Assembly: GCF_000472925.1 (NCBI RefSeq) | Contig: NZ_KI421479.1 | Location: 62,001 to 126,000, forward strand | Source: Bradyrhizobium sp. Ec3.3 | GTDB lineage: Bacteria > Pseudomonadota > Alphaproteobacteria > Rhizobiales > Xanthobacteraceae | Length of the DNA: 64,000 nucleotides | Reading direction: 5' to 3' | Part shown: one piece after another, positions 25,776-35,332 of the stretch | Layout of the letters: every line of letters begins with the position of its first letter | How positions within the stretch are numbered: the stretch's first letter is position 1 | Translations under genes and position numbers: made by a program | Notes under the pieces: generated by a model | Told to the model about the DNA's origin: nothing | What the model saw: the letters and a program-made list of their open reading frames with translations, nothing else | Database searches by the model: none

Positions 25776-25809
25776 GACGGACCAGTTCGGCGCCCGCATC
25801 CGAACCAAT

Positions 25810-26718
25810 TCAATCTTTCGGCGCGGAGAGCTTGTAGATCTCCAGTGCATCGGCATCCGCGCCGCGGCTCGCGCTTGCAAGTCTGAACAGTTGCCCGGCG
25901 AGCGAGGCCATCGGCACGGGCGTCGAGGTGGCGTGAGCGACATCGGCGATGGCGTCGAGATCCTTCAGCATGGTCGCGATGTAGCCGAGCGGCGGGGAGT
26001 GAATGCCCTGAACCATCCGCGGGACGAAGAGCTGAAGGGGAATGGAATCCGCAAAGCCTCCGGCGAGGGCTTCCGGAAGCCGTTCTGCGTCGATTCCGGC
26101 GTTCACGGCAAGTCGCGTTGCTTCGGCTAGGACGGCCATCGCGCAGCCCACGATCACCTGGTTGCAGAGCTTGGTGGTCTGGCCGGCGCCGATCGGGCCC
26201 ATGTGTGTGAGCCTGCGTGCCATCGTGAGGACGTACGGCCGCACCCTTTCGACATCTCCGGGATCTCCGCCCGCCATGACCGCTAGCGTGCCTTCCTCTG
26301 CTCCTTTTGTGCCGCCCGAGACCGGTGCGTCAATCCAGCCCATACCGTTTGCCGCCTTAAGCCGCGCAGCGATGTCGCGCGCGGCATCCGGATGGATGGA
26401 TGAGAAGTCGACGACGAGCTTGCCCGCGCCGGGGGCTGCCGAAAGTCCTTCGGGGCCGAAGATCACCTCCTCGACCGCCGCGGCATCCGTCAGGCACATG
26501 AAAACGATGCCGGCACAGGTCAAAACGTCCCGGGGGCTGGCTTCGCGTTTCGCGCCGACTTCGACGAGCGCGGCCGCCTTCGCGGCCGAGCGGTTCCAGA
26601 TCGCCACCTCATAGCCGGCCGCGAGGAGCCGTCGGGTCATAGGCGCTCCCATCAATCCGAGGCCGAGATAGCCGAGCTTCTCGGCGGGATGCGGGTTCGC
26701 GCCTGCGGATTCAGCCAT
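25810..26718 (-). CDS. NAD(P)-dependent beta-hydroxyacid dehydrogenase
   Basis: A 302-residue protein of the 3-hydroxyisobutyrate dehydrogenase family. It has the Rossmann motif GYLGLGLMGAPMTRRLL, the substrate-binding DAPVSGGTKGAEEGTLAVMAGG and the catalytic-lysine region GAGQTTKLCNQ. Typical substrates are short 3-hydroxy acids such as tartronate semialdehyde products or 3-hydroxyisobutyrate. The start at 26718 has AAGGAAG upstream; a further ten codons upstream are in frame but less likely. It points against the flanking catabolic genes. Confidence 0.88.
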   Translation of the reverse strand: MAESAGANPHPAEKLGYLGLGLMGAPMTRRLLAAGYEVAIWNRSAAKAAALVEVGAKREASPRDVLTCAGIVFMCLTDAAAVEEVIFGPEGLSAAPGAGKLVVDFSSIHPDAARDIAARLKAANGMGWIDAPVSGGTKGAEEGTLAVMAGGDPGDVERVRPYVLTMARRLTHMGPIGAGQTTKLCNQVIVGCAMAVLAEATRLAVNAGIDAERLPEALAGGFADSIPLQLFVPRMVQGIHSPPLGYIATMLKDLDAIADVAHATSTPVPMASLAGQLFRLASASRGADADALEIYKLSAPKD

Positions 26719-26893
26719 GGGTCGCTTCCTTCTGTCGCGGTGCAATGCTGGTTGAATGTCGCCCTAACATACACGGGAGCTGATGGGGAAATTGCGTCGG
26801 TGCGCATGGCTTGCCTGACTGTTTGAACCATGAAACATTTGGTTCCTGGTCGGATTGGGTGGCGCCGGTCGGCGCCGAAGCAGCGGAGCGGGC

Positions 26894-27880
26894 ATGATGC
26901 GGACGGTTTCAAAGTGGATCCTGGCATTTGGGGCGGCTGCGGCTATCGCCGCGAGCACGGGCTCATCGCAGGCGCAACAGACGATCCGTGTCGGCTGGAC
27001 CATTCCGGCCGAGGAATCCAAATATTGGATGATGCGGCGGCCGGCCGAATTTCCCGACCTCGGCAAGACCTACAACATCGAGTGGACGCAATTCCAGGGC
27101 ACGGCGCCCATGACGCAGGCACTCGCCGCCGGCGCGCTCGACTGCGCCACGCAGGCGCCCTTGTCGCTGTCCAATGGCGTGGTTGGCGGCAATCTCAAAG
27201 CCTACATCGTGGCTCAGCACGTGTTCGAGAAGCCGGGCGGCTTTTCGGTCTATTGGGCGGTGATGGACGACTCACCGATCAAGACGATCGCCGATCTCAA
27301 GGGCAAGACGGTCGGCATTTCAGTGATCGGAGGCGGCACCCAGGGGCCGTTCAACATGCTGCTCAAGCAGAACGGTGTCGATCCCGCAAAGGACATCAAG
27401 CTCGTCGAGGTCGGCTTTGCGGTCTCGGAAGACGCACTACGGCAGGGCCGGGTCGACGCCGTCAACATGAACCAGCCATTCGCTGCGCGCGCGGAAGCAA
27501 AGGGCGGCACGCGCAAGCTGTTTTCGCTGTCGCAGGCCATGCCGAACATCGTGCATATCCTCGAAGCCTGCCGCGCCGATTTCGTCGACAAGAATCCGGA
27601 GCTGGTGAAAGCCTACGTGCGCGACATCACCTCGGGCATGAAGAAGGCGCTGGCGAACCGCGAAGAGACGCTGAAAGTGGTCTCGGAGGTGCTCAAGGCT
27701 CCGATCCCGGTCCTCGACACCTACTTGCTGAAGGACAATGATTTCGGGCGCGATCCAGGCGCCGCGCCGAACTTCCCGGCGATCCAGAAGATGCTGGATA
27801 TCTACGCCGAGACCGGCATGCTGCCGAAACTGGATGTTGCGCAGTTCAAGCATCCGACCATCGTTGCGCCGTTGCAATAG
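26894..27880 (+). CDS. NMT1/SsuA-type ABC transporter substrate-binding protein
   Basis: A 328-residue periplasmic binding protein with a signal peptide (cleaved near SQAQQ, about residue 31). The fold is the NMT1/taurine-type: TIRVGWT, GALDCATQAPLSL, DLKGKTVGISVIGGGTQGPFNMLL and ALRQGRVDAVNMNQPFA. It should deliver a small organic acid or amine to the ATPase and two permeases encoded at 29774-32165. An IlvD-type gene lies between. The start is ATG 26894 or the adjacent ATG at 26897. Confidence 0.85.
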   Translation: MMRTVSKWILAFGAAAAIAASTGSSQAQQTIRVGWTIPAEESKYWMMRRPAEFPDLGKTYNIEWTQFQGTAPMTQALAAGALDCATQAPLSLSNGVVGGNLKAYIVAQHVFEKPGGFSVYWAVMDDSPIKTIADLKGKTVGISVIGGGTQGPFNMLLKQNGVDPAKDIKLVEVGFAVSEDALRQGRVDAVNMNQPFAARAEAKGGTRKLFSLSQAMPNIVHILEACRADFVDKNPELVKAYVRDITSGMKKALANREETLKVVSEVLKAPIPVLDTYLLKDNDFGRDPGAAPNFPAIQKMLDIYAETGMLPKLDVAQFKHPTIVAPLQ

Positions 27881-27955
27881 GCAACTTGGCGAATAGCCGG
27901 AACAATTTGCGGCGTCCCAATATTGCGTGGGACGTCGAATGTAGATGATACAGGC

Positions 27956-29650
27956 ATGAAGAAGCTGCGCTCCCGGGTAACGACTGACGGCCTCGACCGC
28001 GCGCCGCATCGCGCGTTCATGCGTGCGATGGGTCTGGATGACGCAGCCCTTGCCAAGCCGATGATCGGCGTCGTCAGCATGAAGGGCGAGCAGACGCCCT
28101 GCAACATGACGCACGATTTCCAGGTCGACGCGGCCAAGGCGGGCATCGAGGAGGCCGGCGGAACTCCGCGTGAGTTCACGACGATCTCGGTGTCCGACGG
28201 GATCAGCATGAATCACGAGGGGATGAAATTCTCCCTCTTTTCACGCGAGCTGATCGCTGACTCCATCGAAGCCGTCGTTCACGGCCTTGCCTACGATGCA
28301 TTGATCGGCTTCGGCGGCTGCGACAAGACGCTTCCCGGTGTGATGATGGGGATGATCCGCTGTAACGTGCCGTCGATCTTCATCTACGGCGGCAGCGCAT
28401 TGCCAGGCCGACTCGAAGGAAAAACGCTGACCGTCCTCGATTCCTACGAGGCGGTCGGCAGTTTCATGACCGGCGAGATTGAGCGTGCCACGCTCGAAAA
28501 GATCGAGCGGAGCTGCCTGCCGACCATCGGCGCGTGTGCCGGACAATTCACCGCAAACACCATGGCGATGGTTTCGGAGGCGATGGGCCTCACCATCCCC
28601 AATTGCTCGATGATCCCCGGCGTCTATCCGGAGCGCGCGCAGGTCTCGCGGCGTGCGGGCCGGCTCGTCATGGAAATGCTCGAGCGCGGCGGGCCACTGC
28701 CGCGCGATATCGTCACGCGGAAGGCGCTGGAAAATGGTGCTGCAATTGTCGCCGCCACCGGCGGCTCGACGAATGCGGCCTTGCATCTACCGGCAATAGC
28801 GAACGAGGCCGGAATTTCCTTCGCCATCGATGATGTCGGTGAGGTTTTTGCCCGCACCCCCCTGATTGGAAATCTGCGTCCCGGCGGCAAGTACACTGCA
28901 AAGGACGTTTACGATATCGGAGGAGCGGCCGTCGTCATCCGAGAACTGATCCAGAGTGGACACATTGACGGAAGCTGCCTGACCATCACCGGTCGAACGA
29001 TTGCCGACGAGTATGGCAGCTCCAACGCGCCGGATGGTGAAGTGATTTATTCGGCCGGTACACCCATTATGAGCGACGGAGGCGTCGCGGTGTTGAAGGG
29101 CAGTCTCTGCCCTGATGGTGCCGTGATCAAGGTTGCGGGACTGAAGAACTTGTTCTTTGAAGGGCCGGCGCGTGTCTTCGAAGACGAAGAGGCCTGTGTC
29201 GACGCCGTGCGCAACCGGAGCTACAAGGCGGGTGAGGTCCTCGTGATCCGCAATGAGGGACCGGTTGGCGGTCCCGGCATGCGCGAGATGCTCGGCGTCA
29301 CGGCGCTGATCTATGGCCAGGGTATGGGCGAGAAGGTCGCCCTCATCACCGACGGACGTTTTTCCGGCGCGACACGCGGCATGTGTATCGGGTACGTGTC
29401 CCCTGAAGCCTTTGTCGGAGGTCCGTTGGCGCTGGTGCGCGACGGCGATAGAATAAGGATCGACGCCGGCGGCCGTCGCATGGACCTGTTGGTCGATGAA
29501 CAAGAACTCGCAACCCGCCAGCGCGACTGGAAGCCGCGGCCACCGCGCCACCGCGCCGGGGCCCTCGCGAAATATGCGCGTCTGGTCGGTCAGGCTCCGG
29601 GAGGAGCGATCACTCACGAGGGGCCGGCGGAGTGGCCGTGGTTCAAGTGA
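27956..29650 (+). CDS. ilvD: IlvD/Edd-family dehydratase
   Basis: A 564-residue protein of the dihydroxy-acid dehydratase family. Cluster-binding cysteines are visible in QTPCNMTHD, GFGGCDKTLPGVMMG and GACAGQFTANTM, with later GRTIADE and TDGRFSGATRG. IlvD dehydrates dihydroxy acids in branched-chain amino acid synthesis; family relatives act on sugar acids. Being inside a transporter and catabolic set rather than with ilv genes, it may be a catabolic paralogue. The start MKKLRSRVTTDG is chosen; an upstream GTG adds eleven residues. Confidence 0.82.
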   Translation: MKKLRSRVTTDGLDRAPHRAFMRAMGLDDAALAKPMIGVVSMKGEQTPCNMTHDFQVDAAKAGIEEAGGTPREFTTISVSDGISMNHEGMKFSLFSRELIADSIEAVVHGLAYDALIGFGGCDKTLPGVMMGMIRCNVPSIFIYGGSALPGRLEGKTLTVLDSYEAVGSFMTGEIERATLEKIERSCLPTIGACAGQFTANTMAMVSEAMGLTIPNCSMIPGVYPERAQVSRRAGRLVMEMLERGGPLPRDIVTRKALENGAAIVAATGGSTNAALHLPAIANEAGISFAIDDVGEVFARTPLIGNLRPGGKYTAKDVYDIGGAAVVIRELIQSGHIDGSCLTITGRTIADEYGSSNAPDGEVIYSAGTPIMSDGGVAVLKGSLCPDGAVIKVAGLKNLFFEGPARVFEDEEACVDAVRNRSYKAGEVLVIRNEGPVGGPGMREMLGVTALIYGQGMGEKVALITDGRFSGATRGMCIGYVSPEAFVGGPLALVRDGDRIRIDAGGRRMDLLVDEQELATRQRDWKPRPPRHRAGALAKYARLVGQAPGGAITHEGPAEWPWFK

Positions 29651-29773
29651 ACGGGGGCGAGCGTCGGAACGGCATTCGTCTGGCAAGTTTCTTGCTAGGT
29701 CGAGGCCAATCGTTAAGGGAATTGAGCAGGTCGTTCGTATTCGGAGTCGCGCACGCATGAGGCGAGAGACGGC

Positions 29774-30619
29774 ATGAAGGTGTTGCCTTCGAGATCGAGC
29801 GAGATTATGGCCCAAGTGCCGGCGCAACAGCCCGCGACCGCAATGATCGAGATCGATCGTGTTTCGCAGATCTTTCAAACGTCGGCGCGCAAGGATCACC
29901 TTGCGCTGTCCGATATCTCGCTGGCGATCGAAGAAGGCGCATTCGTCTCCATTCTCGGACCGTCCGGCTGTGGCAAGTCGACGCTTCTCTATATCGTCGG
30001 CGGTTTCGTCAGTCCGACCAGCGGCTCGGCGAAAATGAAGGGCAAGACGATTACGGCACCCGGGCCCGATCGCGGGCCGGTGTTTCAGGAGTTCGCGCTC
30101 TTTCCATGGAAGACCGTCCTCGGCAACGTGATGTACGGGCCGCGTCAGCAAGGCGTCCGCGCGACTGAGGCGGAGGCACAGAGTCGCGCGCTGATCGAGA
30201 TGGTTGGCCTCAAGGGCTACGAGAATTTCTTTCCCAAGGAGCTGTCGGGTGGAATGAAGCAGCGCGTCGCGCTGGCCCGTACGCTCGCTTACCATCCCGA
30301 AGTGTTGCTGATGGACGAGCCCTTCGGAGCGCTCGATGCTCACACGCGTACGCGGCTTCAGAACGACCTCCTCAACATCTGGGAACGCGACCGGAAGACG
30401 GTTCTGTTCGTGACTCACTCCGTCGATGAAGCGGTGTTTCTTTCAGACAAGGTCGTGATGATGTCGCGATCTCCCGGCCGCATCCGGCAGGTGATCGATA
30501 TCGATCTGCCGCGGCCGCGCCGGCGGACCGAGCTGTTACTCGACCCGCGCTATCAGAAATACGTCGTTGATATCGAACGCATGTTCGATGACAGCGATGA
30601 AGCTGGTGCGAACGCATGA
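29774..30619 (+). CDS. ABC transporter ATPase, SsuB/TauB type
   Basis: A 281-residue ATPase with Walker A GPSGCGKST, Q-loop in GPVFQEFALFPW, signature LSGGMKQRVALAR, Walker B VLLMDEPFGALD and the H-loop in VTHSVDEAV. It powers the importer with the two permeases that follow; its stop overlaps the next start by four bases (ATGA). A second in-frame ATG at 29807 is an alternative start. Confidence 0.9.
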   Translation: MKVLPSRSSEIMAQVPAQQPATAMIEIDRVSQIFQTSARKDHLALSDISLAIEEGAFVSILGPSGCGKSTLLYIVGGFVSPTSGSAKMKGKTITAPGPDRGPVFQEFALFPWKTVLGNVMYGPRQQGVRATEAEAQSRALIEMVGLKGYENFFPKELSGGMKQRVALARTLAYHPEVLLMDEPFGALDAHTRTRLQNDLLNIWERDRKTVLFVTHSVDEAVFLSDKVVMMSRSPGRIRQVIDIDLPRPRRRTELLLDPRYQKYVVDIERMFDDSDEAGANA

Positions 30620-31401
30620 CTTGGTCCGCAGCCATTGGCCGGCGCGTTGCTCCCTTGCTCGCTTGCGTTGGGCTGCTCGCCGCGTGGCAGGTGGCGGCGC
30701 TTGCGCTGAAGAACGACGGCTTCCCAACCGCGTTCGAGGCCATGCGTGCGGTTCCGGCCATCCTTGGCGACAAGGAGGCCCTGATCAATATCCTGGCATC
30801 GCTGCGTCGCATGACCATCGGCTTCGCCGCAGCCGTCGCCGTTTCGATCCCACTTGGGCTGCTGATGGGGCGGAGCCGGGCCGTGGCGGCTTTCTTCAAT
30901 CCGCTTCTGATGGTGATCTATCCTGTGCCAAAGGCGGCGTTGATGCCGATCATTATGCTTTGGCTGGGCGTCGGCGATATCGCCAAGACGCTTGTCATCT
31001 TCCTCGGCGTCAGCCTGCCGGTGATCTATCACAGCTTTGAAGGCGCCAAGGCGGTCGAAGAGAAGATGCTATGGTCCGGGGCCGCCATGGGCCTGTCATC
31101 TGTACAACGCCTGGTCCGCATTGTGCTGCCAGCGGCAATGCCGGAAATCCTGACCGGTTGTCGTACTGGACTTGTGCTGGCGCTGATCACCATGATCACC
31201 AGCGAGATGATCGCCCGTCAGTCCGGCGCGGGCAATATCCTGTTCAATGCGCTCGACATGGGCCAGTACGACACCGTCTTCGCAATGATCATTATCGTCG
31301 GCGCCATGGGAATAGGCCTTGATGCTGCCTTCGAGAAGGTCCGGGCACGCCTGGTGCGGTGGTCGGAGCCCCAGTTCGACATTCCCCTGAGCTTTTCATG
31401 A
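30616..31401 (+). CDS. ABC transporter permease, SsuC/TauC type
   Basis: A 261-residue inner-membrane protein with about six helices and the permease EAA-type loop in EEKMLWSGAAMGLSSVQRLV. It overlaps both the ATPase gene and the next permease gene by ATGA, so the three are translated together. Confidence 0.88.
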   Translation: MTWSAAIGRRVAPLLACVGLLAAWQVAALALKNDGFPTAFEAMRAVPAILGDKEALINILASLRRMTIGFAAAVAVSIPLGLLMGRSRAVAAFFNPLLMVIYPVPKAALMPIIMLWLGVGDIAKTLVIFLGVSLPVIYHSFEGAKAVEEKMLWSGAAMGLSSVQRLVRIVLPAAMPEILTGCRTGLVLALITMITSEMIARQSGAGNILFNALDMGQYDTVFAMIIIVGAMGIGLDAAFEKVRARLVRWSEPQFDIPLSFS

Positions 31402-32165
31402 AGTCGCGCGCGCTCTCAATGGACGTCCTCCTCGGGCTTCTGCCGATCGCCTTGCTCATCGCATTGTGGCAGGGACTGGTATCGTTTGGGGTGGCGCCAG
31501 TTGCGTTGCTGCCTCCACCGGGATTCGTTTTTACGCGGTTGCTGCAACAGCTTGCCACCGCCGGTTTTCAGCAGGAGATCATCGCAACCCTGTTCCGACT
31601 ATTTGCCGGTTTTCTGATTGCGGTCGCGCTGGGAGTCGGCATCGGTATGGTGGCGGCTGCGAGTCCTGCGATCAACCGCGTCGTGCGGCCGCTCGTGCGG
31701 GTTCTCGCGCCGCTGCCAAAAGTCGCGCTTTATCCGGCGCTGCTGCTGCTGCTCGGCTTCAGTCATGAATCGAAGATCGCGCTGGTCGCTGCAGACGCGC
31801 TGTTCCCGATCCTTTTGTCCACCTATTATGGCGCCTCCACCGTAGAGCAGAAGCTGATTTGGTCGGCGATGGCGGCTGGTACGCCGCGGCGGGAGATCTT
31901 GCTCAAGGTCGTGTTGCCGGCCGCGATGCCGTCGATCCTGACGGGTTGCCGCATCGGACTTGTTATTTCCTGCATCGTGGTGTTCCTGGCCGAGATGATC
32001 ACGTCGACCGACGGCCTCGGCCATGTGCTCATCACTGCGGCCCGCACGTTCCAGGCCGTTGACATGTTCGTGCCGTTGATCACGATCTCCCTGCTGGGAT
32101 TGATCCTGAACGCCCTGTTGCAAGCCGCGCGGTCGTACCTGCTGCGGGGTTTTCCCGAGGCGTGA
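31398..32165 (+). CDS. ABC transporter permease, second subunit
   Basis: A 255-residue permease related to the preceding one. The loop is VEQKLIWSAMAAGTPRREIL, followed by AMPSILTGCRIGLV. Two permease genes imply a heterodimeric membrane part. The ATG at 31398 overlaps the stop of the first permease. NicX-like dioxygenase gene follows 40 bases later, linking uptake to ring cleavage. Confidence 0.88.
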   Translation: MKSRALSMDVLLGLLPIALLIALWQGLVSFGVAPVALLPPPGFVFTRLLQQLATAGFQQEIIATLFRLFAGFLIAVALGVGIGMVAAASPAINRVVRPLVRVLAPLPKVALYPALLLLLGFSHESKIALVAADALFPILLSTYYGASTVEQKLIWSAMAAGTPRREILLKVVLPAAMPSILTGCRIGLVISCIVVFLAEMITSTDGLGHVLITAARTFQAVDMFVPLITISLLGLILNALLQAARSYLLRGFPEA

Positions 32166-32205
32166 TCTGAGCGAACAAGAGAATAAGAAAGTCGGGGAGT
32201 GAATC

Positions 32206-33252
32206 ATGCTGGCAGATCGGATCGAGGCGAAATGGATCGACGCGTTCTGCGAGATTTTTGAGCGGTGCGCTGTCAGGGCCGGCGATACGGCAGCCATCCT
32301 TTCGGAAACCCAGTCGCGTGCGCTCAACGTGCAACTGGCGGAGCTCGCTCTGTTGCGTCTGGGCGCGCGACCGTTCCACGTCGTTATGCCCACGCCCAGA
32401 AACCGCCATATCGTGCCGGTCCGATCCACCGGGGCGAGCGAGGCGATCCAGGGGATGGCGCCCGTCATCAGCGCGCTCCAGCAGGCTGGTTTCGTGGTCG
32501 ATTGCACGATCGAAGGCTTGATGCATGCCGTGGAGACGCCGGAAATCCTCAAGGCCGGTGCCCGCATTCTGGTGATTTCCAATGAGCACCCTGAAGCGCT
32601 CGAGCGCATGGTGCCGGATCCAGCGCTCGAGAAGCGGGTTCGCGCAGCGGCGAAGATGCTGCGCGGAACGAAGCGGATGCGCGTCACGTCGAAGGCAGGC
32701 ACCGCGCTCGATGTCGACATGGTCGGGGCTTCGACGGTCGGGGTCTGGGGGTGGACCGACAAGCCGGGCACGCTCGCGCACTGGCCGGGCGGCATCGTCG
32801 TCAGCTTTCCGAAGAGCGGGACCATCAACGGGACTCTGGTCATGGCGCCGGGTGACATCAATCTCACCTTCAAGCGTTACCTGACATCGCCGGTGAAGAT
32901 GACGCTGAAAGACGACTATGTCGTCGAACTCGAGGGCGAGGGCACTGATGCTGCGATGATGCGCGCCTATCTCGCTGCGTGGGGTGACCGGGAGGCCTAT
33001 GCGGTGTCGCATGTGGGCTTCGGCATGAACCCGGGCGCGCGCTATGAGGCCTTGTCGATGTACGATCAGCGCGACACCAACGGCACCGAACTGCGCGCGG
33101 TCTCCGGCAACTTCCTGTTCTCGACCGGCGCGAACGAATTTGCCGGCCGCTACACTGCGGGACATTTCGACTTGCCGATGATGGGAACCACGATCGAGCT
33201 CGACGGCGTTGCGGTCGTGCGTGACGGCGTGCTGCAGGACGTGTTCGGCTAG
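32206..33252 (+). CDS. NicX-like 2,5-dihydroxypyridine 5,6-dioxygenase (M29 fold)
   Basis: A 348-residue protein that resembles NicX of nicotinate degradation, an iron dioxygenase on the peptidase M29 fold, in length and order of blocks: RILVISNEHPEALERM, RMRVTSKAGTALD, GTLVMAPGDI, HVGFGMNPGARYEAL and GNFLFSTGAN. Candidate iron ligands are H269 (SHVGFG) and H320 with D322 (GHFDLP), matching the positions known for NicX. NicX opens 2,5-dihydroxypyridine to N-formylmaleamate. An M29 leucyl-aminopeptidase-type annotation is possible, but the ligand set and the alpha/beta hydrolase of the convergent operon favour a ring-opening role. Its stop shares CTAG with the convergent gene. Confidence 0.72.
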   Translation: MLADRIEAKWIDAFCEIFERCAVRAGDTAAILSETQSRALNVQLAELALLRLGARPFHVVMPTPRNRHIVPVRSTGASEAIQGMAPVISALQQAGFVVDCTIEGLMHAVETPEILKAGARILVISNEHPEALERMVPDPALEKRVRAAAKMLRGTKRMRVTSKAGTALDVDMVGASTVGVWGWTDKPGTLAHWPGGIVVSFPKSGTINGTLVMAPGDINLTFKRYLTSPVKMTLKDDYVVELEGEGTDAAMMRAYLAAWGDREAYAVSHVGFGMNPGARYEALSMYDQRDTNGTELRAVSGNFLFSTGANEFAGRYTAGHFDLPMMGTTIELDGVAVVRDGVLQDVFG

Positions 33253-34241
33253 TCGCGGTCGAGCACTGGCGGCCGTGCAAGGCCAAAGTGCCGGAGCAGG
33301 TCGACCATCGCCTTCAGCCGCGTCTCGCGATAGGCGTCGACATCGAGGCCTGAATAGTCGAGGAAGCCCGCGCCGGTACGAAGTCCGATCCGGCCTTCCT
33401 GCATGTTGCGGGAAATGACCTCGGGCGCCCGATAGCGGTCACTGCCAAGCGCGCCTTCGAGGTAGCGGCTGGCGTAGTAGAGAATATCGCCGCCGCCCCA
33501 ATCGATGAATTCCAGGAGCCCCAGGACGGCATAGCGGAAGCCGAACCCGTAGCGGATGGCCTTGTCGATCTCCTCGGCGCTTGCAACGCCTTCCTCGACC
33601 ATGCGCGCGGCCTCGTTCATGGCCAGCGCCTGGATGCGCGGCACGATGAAGCCGGGCGTTGCGGCGCAGACCACCGGCACCTTGCCGATGCCTTCGAGCG
33701 TCACCTTGACTTGATCGACAACGGCCGGATCGGTGGCAGCACCCGGCGAGACTTCGACGAGCGGGATGAGATAGGCCGGATTGAGCCAGTGCACGTTGAG
33801 GAAGCGGCCCGGATGTTCGATCACACCGGAGAGATCGTCGACGAGGATCGTCGATGTCGTGGAAGCAATGATGGTGTCACGCGGGACCTGCCTTGATGCG
33901 GCGGCGAGCACCTCGCGCTTGAGCGCGACGACTTCGGGGACCCCTTCGAAGACGAGGCCGGCGCTGGACAGGGCAGCTTCGCTTTCACTGGCCGGGACCA
34001 CCAAGACTCGTCCGACGAGCATGTCGGCTTGCGCCTCGGTAAGTAGTCCCAGGCGCGCCAGACTCGCGAATGTCTTATGGACCTCGTTCAACGCGTCCGC
34101 CTCAAGCCTTGCGAACTCCTCCGCAGAACGGGCCTTGACATCGATCATGGTGACAGCATGCCCGGCATAAGCGAAGGCGACCGCAATCCCGCGACCCATG
34201 CGACCGGCGCCGAGACAGGCGATGTTGGTGCGGGCGGTCAT
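33249..34241 (-). CDS. 3-hydroxyacyl-CoA dehydrogenase family protein
   Basis: A 330-residue protein with the NAD-binding start CLGAGRMGRGIAVAFAYAG, ASTTSTILVDDL, the catalytic histidine region GRFLNVHWLNPAYLIPLVEV and ATPGFIVPRIQALAMNEA. It oxidises 3-hydroxyacyl-CoA or free hydroxy acids. It is last of five minus-strand genes joined by short overlaps, ATGA with the previous gene. Confidence 0.87.
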   Translation of the reverse strand: MTARTNIACLGAGRMGRGIAVAFAYAGHAVTMIDVKARSAEEFARLEADALNEVHKTFASLARLGLLTEAQADMLVGRVLVVPASESEAALSSAGLVFEGVPEVVALKREVLAAASRQVPRDTIIASTTSTILVDDLSGVIEHPGRFLNVHWLNPAYLIPLVEVSPGAATDPAVVDQVKVTLEGIGKVPVVCAATPGFIVPRIQALAMNEAARMVEEGVASAEEIDKAIRYGFGFRYAVLGLLEFIDWGGGDILYYASRYLEGALGSDRYRAPEVISRNMQEGRIGLRTGAGFLDYSGLDVDAYRETRLKAMVDLLRHFGLARPPVLDRD

Positions 34242-35332
34242 CGGTCAAAGCCCTCACGCAGCAATGTCTGCAATTCGGCTTGGCTGAGTTGGCCGAGGCC
34301 CAGGCTTGCGAGGGTACGACCGCCTTGTGCAAAATCCTCGCCGCAGATGGCGCCTCCGATGGAGAGGAAGGCTTTCGCGAGCGGCGTAGCAACGCCGGCC
34401 AACTCAGCGACCGAGACGAGGAACGATAGCCCGAGCCGGAGATCTTCCCGCATGTAGCGGTGGTCCCTGAGCACGATCCGCTCGCGCCAATCGCCGGAGT
34501 CGGTGAGGCGATCGTGCGAGCCGCGGCCGTACATCCAGATCTCGCCCTCCTTTGCATAATGGTGGGCGAGCGGGAAGTGCGGGGCCCCGTAGCCGAGCTT
34601 TTCGCGCACCGCGATGCGCTCGGCATCGAGCGCATCCGTCACCCGGCGGATCGCGGCTTGCGTGCCTTCCTTGTGAATGTCCCAACGTTCAAAATGCTCG
34701 ATCGGGCCGGCGTTCATGACGATCAGCGGCGGATGAATGATCGGTCCGGCGTTCATCAAGGCGCCGGAGAGAGCGTCTCCACAGGGTTCAATCGCACCTG
34801 GAAACGCACGGCCGATCACATCGAGCGCGTGCGGCGCCTGGCTGAGCGGGAACACGCCGACCGGCAATCGCTTGGCGCGGATCGTGATCGCGACCTCGAA
34901 CGGCCCATGCTTGCGCGTCAGCCAGGGTAGCGTGCCGGTTTCGGCGAAGCTCACCTTGGCGCGATTGCCGCAATCGCGCAAAGCCTGAGCGAAGATCATC
35001 GAGCCGAAGGTTGCCGGTGGCAGAAACACGACCTGTCCGTCCCGTAGGTGCGGACCAAGCAGGCGAGCGATATCCGGCTGGGCAAAGGCCGGGGCCGGAC
35101 ACAGGATCAACTCGGTGTTGCTGATCGCCTCGGCAATGTCGGTGGTGACAAGCTCAAGCTTGACCTCGTGCCGGCCGCCGTGGTCTTTGACGAGAATGCG
35201 CGAGCCGGCCGCGCGGAGGGCCGCCGCTTGTTCTCCATCGCGCCGCCAGAGCCGAACCTCGTGCCTGGACAGAGCAAAATCGCCGGCGGCCGCGAACGAG
35301 CCATTGCCGCCGCCCAGCACGGCAATCTTCAA
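34238..35332 (-). CDS. Octopine/nopaline dehydrogenase family protein
   Basis: A 364-residue protein of the opine dehydrogenase family. It has an N-terminal NAD(P) site (AVLGGGNGSFAAAGDFAL) and a C-terminal helical domain with GALMNAGPIIHPPLIVMNAG, where the conserved histidine sits. Opine dehydrogenases reductively join an amino acid and a 2-oxo acid, or split such conjugates. The start is TTG at 35332 with AAGGAGAAG upstream, overlapping the preceding stop as TTGA. In this operon a catabolic role on an N-substituted compound is more likely than opine synthesis, which is inference. Confidence 0.85.
   Translation of the reverse strand: MKIAVLGGGNGSFAAAGDFALSRHEVRLWRRDGEQAAALRAAGSRILVKDHGGRHEVKLELVTTDIAEAISNTELILCPAPAFAQPDIARLLGPHLRDGQVVFLPPATFGSMIFAQALRDCGNRAKVSFAETGTLPWLTRKHGPFEVAITIRAKRLPVGVFPLSQAPHALDVIGRAFPGAIEPCGDALSGALMNAGPIIHPPLIVMNAGPIEHFERWDIHKEGTQAAIRRVTDALDAERIAVREKLGYGAPHFPLAHHYAKEGEIWMYGRGSHDRLTDSGDWRERIVLRDHRYMREDLRLGLSFLVSVAELAGVATPLAKAFLSIGGAICGEDFAQGGRTLASLGLGQLSQAELQTLLREGFDR

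Noticed and set aside
32206..33252. Call as leucyl aminopeptidase (M29)
   Set aside because: The general fold agrees, but the positions of the two histidines and aspartate and the block order match NicX better; kept as an alternative in the feature entry.
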